In this document: positions 60,590 through 64,000 of the stretch, one piece after another
Numbering within the stretch: position 1 is the stretch's first letter
Layout: every line of letters begins with the position of its first letter
DNA from: Corallium rubrum
Taxonomy: Eukaryota > Cnidaria > Anthozoa > Scleralcyonacea > Coralliidae
Reading direction: 5' to 3'
NCBI GenBank assembly: GCA_964035015.1
Contig: OZ035998.1
Span: forward strand, 40,914,531 to 40,978,530
DNA length: 64,000 nt
Made by a program: the position numbers and the translations under genes
The notes under the pieces: model-generated
Seen by the model: the letters and a program-made list of their open reading frames with translations, nothing else
Database searches by the model: none
What the model was told of the DNA's origin: nothing

Positions 60590-61633
60590 GCAGTTCGCAG
60601 TCCACGTGCGTGCTGGTCAAGTGAGTTGTCGGCCGTGTATTGATGACGTTTACACGCAAAATATTCGTTCTACGCATGCTTAGCTAATACGGGTCAGCCC
60701 GTATTTCACGAGCCTCGACAGCCGCCATTTCCGATCGTTGATAGCTGGCGATTCCGACACATCTCCGACGATCCCCGAAATCTTCGATCTCCGAAAGAAC
60801 CTCTGCGCCTGCGGGGTAAACAACTTCGAAATGTTGTATAAATGTTGCTCAAGAGGCAAAAAATGTGTTAAGCAGATCAACAGAAAAGATTAAAAGGTAC
60901 CTTTATGAATTAAGTCAAAAGGTGGGTCAGTTGTTTATATTAGCGTTGCTGTCGTGAAAAAGGTTTTGATTTCATGCAAAAATGAAATTGAAACACCTCC
61001 GACAGTGAAACTAAATTACTTAGTTGGTTGTTTTTGAAAAAGAGCATGCTTTTTACTACTCCAAATAAAAAAGTATCTTTACTGGTAATCTCCTACGAAG
61101 TGTGTGTTGTATTAAAGCTTGATTTTAACATGAGTTTCTTTGTTTGGCAACAAATTAATATCAACCCGTTAATTTAGTGGGGTTTTTGGGTGAAGTAAAA
61201 AGACGTAATTTTTAGGCAAATTTTACCATTTAACATGCTAACTTGTGTATTTGTTACTGTATTTTTACACAGTGTTTTGAAGCCGTTGATGTTTCTCTGA
61301 ATAAAAATCCGTCAATTTCAACTCTTCGGCAGTTTAAAAAACATGCCGCCATCTTGTTTTTCCTCTACTAGAAGGATATGAGCTGATAGCCTGGTAGTAG
61401 GGAACCAATCAGATTACACAAAAGCTCATATCCGATAGCATGCTATATAATAAAACTTATTAGCTGATTCCCTCGCGGGTTTATTATCTATAGCTTATAG
61501 TCATATAGGCTAAGCCCACTAGCGAGTGTACTACTGCTGCGATTGAACGGAATTTTTCACAACAGTTAACCCGGTAGGGGGTCTCGTTAATGTGTAGCTA
61601 GGCAGCGAACTAGAGGTCTGATTTAGAAAAGCC
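60590..61633. other. Unassigned region downstream of gene 2
   Basis: Weak inverted words GGATATGAGCT / AGCTCATATCC (61374 and 61422), probably another small foldback. No gene recognised. Confidence 0.4.
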
Positions 61634-62112
61634 CAACCTCGTCCCCAGGGCATTTTGCCTCCACGTTGGGAAGTCGGCGAAAATGGCCCTGGCATCGGCT
61701 GGTCGATTCTATAATCGGATTGGTCGGTTTAAAAACTTGATTAATTCAGATACAGTGTAATTTATTCATCAAAATATGAATTGTAATAAATCCACTCTGC
61801 GAAGTTCATCCAAAGAATTGTAACGAAAGCTTTGGTTAAAGTCAAGAACAACAACATATATATGTTTCTTCCCGACATTTAAATGTATCCTGGATAATCG
61901 TGGGGAGTATCATGATGAATAATGCTAGGCAGTTGCATTTATGATAAAGGTTCATATGAGTGATTCGGCAGAGCGTTAAATATTTCTTATTTATTATTCA
62001 TGTGTACGTATTATACAAAAACAAAACACAAAGACCGCATAAATTTTCTTGCCAAAACACCCATTTTCGCCGACTCCAAACGTGGAGGCAAAATGCCCTG
62101 GGAACGAGGTTG
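61634..62112. mobile_element. MULE-like non-autonomous element (479 bp), 9-bp target duplication
   Basis: Inverted ends of about 54 bp: CAACCTCGTCCCCAGGGCAT at the left and, on the other strand, CAACCTCGTTCCCAGGGCAT. A perfect 9-bp duplication AGAAAAGCC lies at 61625-61633 and 62113-62121. Nine-base duplications and long inverted ends fit Mutator-like elements. No transposase. Confidence 0.85.
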
Positions 62113-62121
62113 AGAAAAGCC

Positions 62122-62512
62122 TGCTTCAAAGCCGCTAGTGGATCAGGTTAGCGTTTAAGCTGCGCGGTATAGTAAACCAGGATTTTCACTTGAGTGACCC
62201 AGAACACTGTATTTTTAGTTATTATGCAACACATTTCGCAAGCCATGTTAATCTGTTATCGCTTTTCGCAATTTAGGCAAACAAAGCCATCTATCAAGGC
62301 CTGCATGATCTGGTTAAGTATATACACCGTATATTGGACTGTTAAACAATCTATAATATACAAGAGCTTAATTGTTTACAAGGGTAGTAGCATTAATTAT
62401 TTAAGAGGACCATTAAAGTGTTCTGCGACGATTTAGAACTATTAAAGTGCTAGGTTTAAAATAGCGTTAAGAGATTCAAGTGTATATATAGATCAGTAAA
62501 AGTATGGATCGT
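62122..62512. other. Unassigned region
   Basis: Short open frames without recognisable content. Confidence 0.4.
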
Positions 62513-62685
62513 TATCACTGACGTGATCGGTGACAGCGTTGGGGTGGTGAAACAATACGAAATGTTTGAATAAGAATAGAGTTATTATAAATTCCCAGAG
62601 AGTAAAAATGGTGCACCAATATACCGCCATTTCATTGTTTTGGCGCACCAATTTGGCCACCGTAACGTCAGATGAAAACCAGGAG
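62513..62685. repeat. Dispersed MITE-like repeat, copy B
   Basis: Diverged same-orientation copy of 40621-40790 (GACGTGATCGGTGACAGCGT, GAATAAGAATAGAGTTAT, CACCAATATACCGCCATTTC, CAGATGAAAAC). Confidence 0.65.
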
Positions 62686-62929
62686 TGCTTACCAGAAAAA
62701 TTACGCTTTGAGAACATCTTAAATGCAGCGTTGTCACAAATAAATCACAAAATCAATTAGGATTTATCTTGTTTCATCATTTCTCGCTTATATAACTTCT
62801 CATTAAATTTCTCTTTAATTTTTTTCTTTCCATTTTTAATCAATTTGCAACAAATGCCAAAGTGATCTAGATCGTTCATAAAAGTATTTTGCAGTTTACA
62901 TTCTTTCCGGCTAGTACGAAAAATTGTTT

Positions 62930-62998
62930 AGTTTTCTCAAGTGTTGAAAATTTTACTTAAGTATTCTCAAGTGTTGAAAATTTTACGTAAGTATTAAA
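62930..62998. repeat. Short tandem duplication
   Basis: A unit of about 32 bp (TTCTCAAGTGTTGAAAATTT, TACTTAAGTA) occurs twice. Confidence 0.7.
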
Positions 62999-62999
62999 C

Positions 63000-64000
63000 T
63001 TAGGTGGTACTCACATCAAGATATGACCAAGGCTGTGTTTTTTATATAGTAGACAGATGTTTCATCCTAAAACAGTTTTGTTATATTTGCTGGCAGTTCC
63101 AATGTCATTCCAAGCTCTGTTATTTTTATACTCGAAAAATCTTTGGTTTTTATTCGCGTAATTCACTGTTTTTAACCATTGTGCTGCTGTGTCAGTTGAA
63201 CTACACCCATGGTATATAAGAATGACTATATTATTAAGCCGTATTCAGTTCTAATTGTTTCCAGAAATATTATTCGAAAAGTCGCCATAAGTTCATATAA
63301 TAACGCAATGTCTGGAATTACTTGAGTAGATCTGCACATTCTAACCAATAAATTGGGCTTTTATTTGGCGGTCTTGAATTTAGTTTATTTACGATCCAAG
63401 CAATCTGCAGCATCATGATACATTTCAGCTTGTGCCATCGTGCAAAGTCACTATAATCAGGCTCCGCCCACACGTATATATTTTCAAGTTTTCATGTAAA
63501 AAAACGGAGGTTATTTTATTCGTTTTTCCGTTCCGTCCACGCAAACGCTGTATCAGCGTTTCATCGTTGAGTTCATGTTTGAAACAATCAGGAAAACCCT
63601 GTATAGTGTTCGGTGCATGCATCATGTAATTTGAGGGAGGCAAGATTTTTACGGAATTTCTATAGCGTGCTATTTCTACGAATAATAATTCGTCTTTGTT
63701 AGGGGAAATAGGAATCCACCGATGGACATGCAGGGTTTAAACTCTTCGCTTTCAATGTAGCCTGCACAGCGGCCCTTGGAGAGCTTGGGTCGCGCTGGGG
63801 AATTCGGTCGCTCTGGGCCAAGATATATACGCCAGGGGCATTTTGAAGATGGTGAACCTACGAATGGGTTTCATTCTGAAATGAACTCACTCCGGTTCCA
63901 TGTTGAAATCCTTCTAATCTGTTTACTTTATTCCGGAATGAATTCATACAAGTTCTTTTTCCGGAATGAAATTTCATTCTGGTTTTGAGTTTCGTTTCAA
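63000..64000. other. Right end of the window
   Basis: No gene recognised. A stretch near 63470-63560 has CCGCCCACACG and CCGTCCACGC words of the foldback class. From 63860 on, CATTCYGRAATGAA palindromes recur. Confidence 0.4.

Overview
The window is a piece of animal nuclear genome. It is AT-rich, has GT-AG introns and short exons, and is crowded with transposable elements. Base composition, element types (Penelope-like, Ty3/gypsy, hAT, many foldback MITEs) and the style of the small repeats suit a marine invertebrate. A cnidarian is my best guess, with low confidence. No prokaryotic gene organisation, rRNA, confident tRNA or CRISPR array is present.

The only host genes I can support are two tandem, same-strand SLC22-type organic ion transporter genes (major facilitator superfamily). 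Gene 1 lies at 625-28588 and gene 2 at 39893-58627. Each can be assembled into nine coding exons. Lengths are identical exon by exon (291, 229, 199, 207, 135, 95, 115, 73 and 234 nt), intron phases are identical, and each encodes 525 aa. By hand count the proteins differ at 71 positions (about 86% identity). Both look intact. They share a probable intron just upstream of the start codon, so a non-coding 5' exon is likely.

Gene 1 introns hold most of the large elements. Intron 3 has a decayed LINE (3720-6300) and a second LINE 3' end (6660-7450). Intron 4 (14.7 kb) has a head-to-head pair of Penelope-like elements (8593-11560), a 4.3-kb composite foldback with arrays of a short palindromic repeat (12298-16599), and a Ty3/gypsy element (16741-22583) that itself carries a 0.6-kb hairpin insertion. 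Gene 2 introns hold mostly small foldback or MITE-like elements.

Between the genes (31.3-38.5 kb) there is a nest of elements: a foldback repeat, then a hAT element (32240-38118, 8-bp target duplication), then a second hAT element (32796-36999, 8-bp target duplication) with a nearly intact transposase on the minus strand, then a small palindrome. Downstream of gene 2 (58.6-64 kb) I find only repeats, including a 479-bp element with 9-bp target duplications and an LTR-element fragment.

The material most worth a second look is the set of small elements with clean target duplications: two identical 224-bp copies with 7-bp duplications, a 325-bp hAT MITE, and the 479-bp element. Also notable are a group of foldbacks sharing GTTTACACG-type boundary words, palindromes with a common loop type, and a mosaic of identity between the transporter genes that suggests gene conversion.
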